Notes under the pieces: model-generated
Database searches by the model: none
What the model saw: only the letters and a program-made list of their open reading frames with translations
What the model was told of the DNA's origin: nothing
Translations under genes and position numbers: made by a program
Shown here: positions 63,940 through 64,000 of the stretch, piece by piece
How positions within the stretch are numbered: the stretch's first letter is position 1
Layout: each line of letters begins with the position of its first letter
NCBI GenBank assembly: GCA_023665185.1
Contig: JAMPEL010000007.1
Coordinates: forward strand, 1 to 64,000
Length of the DNA stretch: 64,000 nt
DNA from: Roseburia sp.
GTDB taxonomy: Bacteria; Bacteroidota; Bacteroidia; Bacteroidales; Bacteroidaceae
Reading direction: 5' to 3'

Positions 63940-63981
63940 GTTCCGGACAATCGGACAGTTGAGCGTCCTATTGTCCGGAAC
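63940..63981. terminator. Hairpin at the right window edge
   Basis: GTTCCGGACAAT (63940-63951) pairs with ATTGTCCGGAAC (63970-63981). It may end a gene to the right or belong to the PepSY leader; the neighbour is outside the window. Confidence 0.5.
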
Positions 63982-64000
63982 CTGATTTTCATGACCGATA

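Overview
The window is chromosomal DNA of a Bacteroidales bacterium, most likely of the Prevotella/Bacteroides branch. Signs are Bacteroidetes-type promoters (-7 TAnnTTTG, often with a -33 TTTG/TTG) in front of many genes, lipoprotein and Ala|Gln signal peptides, a PorZ-like type IX secretion protein, a periplasmic glutaminyl cyclase, a C26-M19 fusion, and the order pyrE / SRPBCC protein / argH. I see no rRNA, tRNA, CRISPR array or transposase gene. Layout: 1-6.7 kb carries plus-strand metabolic and envelope genes (pyrE, SRPBCC, argH, aldo/keto reductase, Cys4 lipoprotein, flippase, tpx). 6.8-14.3 kb carries minus-strand genes (DUF5723 outer-membrane protein with a partner lipoprotein, pckA, groL, groS). 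14.8-15.3 kb holds a compact unannotated transcription unit: promoter, about 300-nt leader with a repeated motif, a 25-residue hydrophobic peptide and a strong terminator. 15.5-16.4 kb is the first of four copies of a dispersed non-coding repeat (A 15.7-16.35, B 21.5-22.1, C 46.6-47.2, D 55.3-55.9 kb); A and C are fused to a 150-bp palindromic, MITE-like element. 16.5-21.2 kb holds a membrane protein, purD and a DPP4-type peptidase. 22.4-37.2 kb is an accessory island and the most interesting part. It has two effector-like proteins with a nearly identical N-terminal module (about 125 residues ending in a Ser/Asp/Gly-rich linker) and different C-terminal peptidase domains: papain/C39-like in the first, NlpC/P60 in the second. 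Each is preceded by tiny ORFs for lysine-rich hydrophobic peptides and by a conserved hairpin just before its start codon, and followed by an array of secreted or lipoprotein genes that look like immunity proteins, some duplicated and shuffled between the arrays. Between the cassettes lie a UDP-glucuronate decarboxylase, a two-domain DUF707/DUF3405-like glycosyltransferase and a GT14-methyltransferase fusion. This sugar operon runs straight into the second effector, and its promoter shares an approximately 36-bp element, at identical spacing, with the promoter of the first effector. So effector and sugar genes appear co-regulated, and I propose glycosylation of the effector linker. 37.3-42.3 kb carries a membrane-bound propeller/AraC one-component regulator, prmC, recX and comF. 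42.2-46.4 kb (minus) carries an acyltransferase, PorZ and a DUF805 protein. 47.6-54.8 kb carries glutaminyl cyclase and sufE (plus), then the C26-M19 fusion, DUF4491, an Lrp regulator and three FKBP-type isomerases (minus). 56.1-64 kb carries kduI, argB, an ECF sigma factor with a putative anti-sigma factor, tdk, a YgjP-type metallopeptidase, a HIT protein, greA and a PepSY membrane protein.
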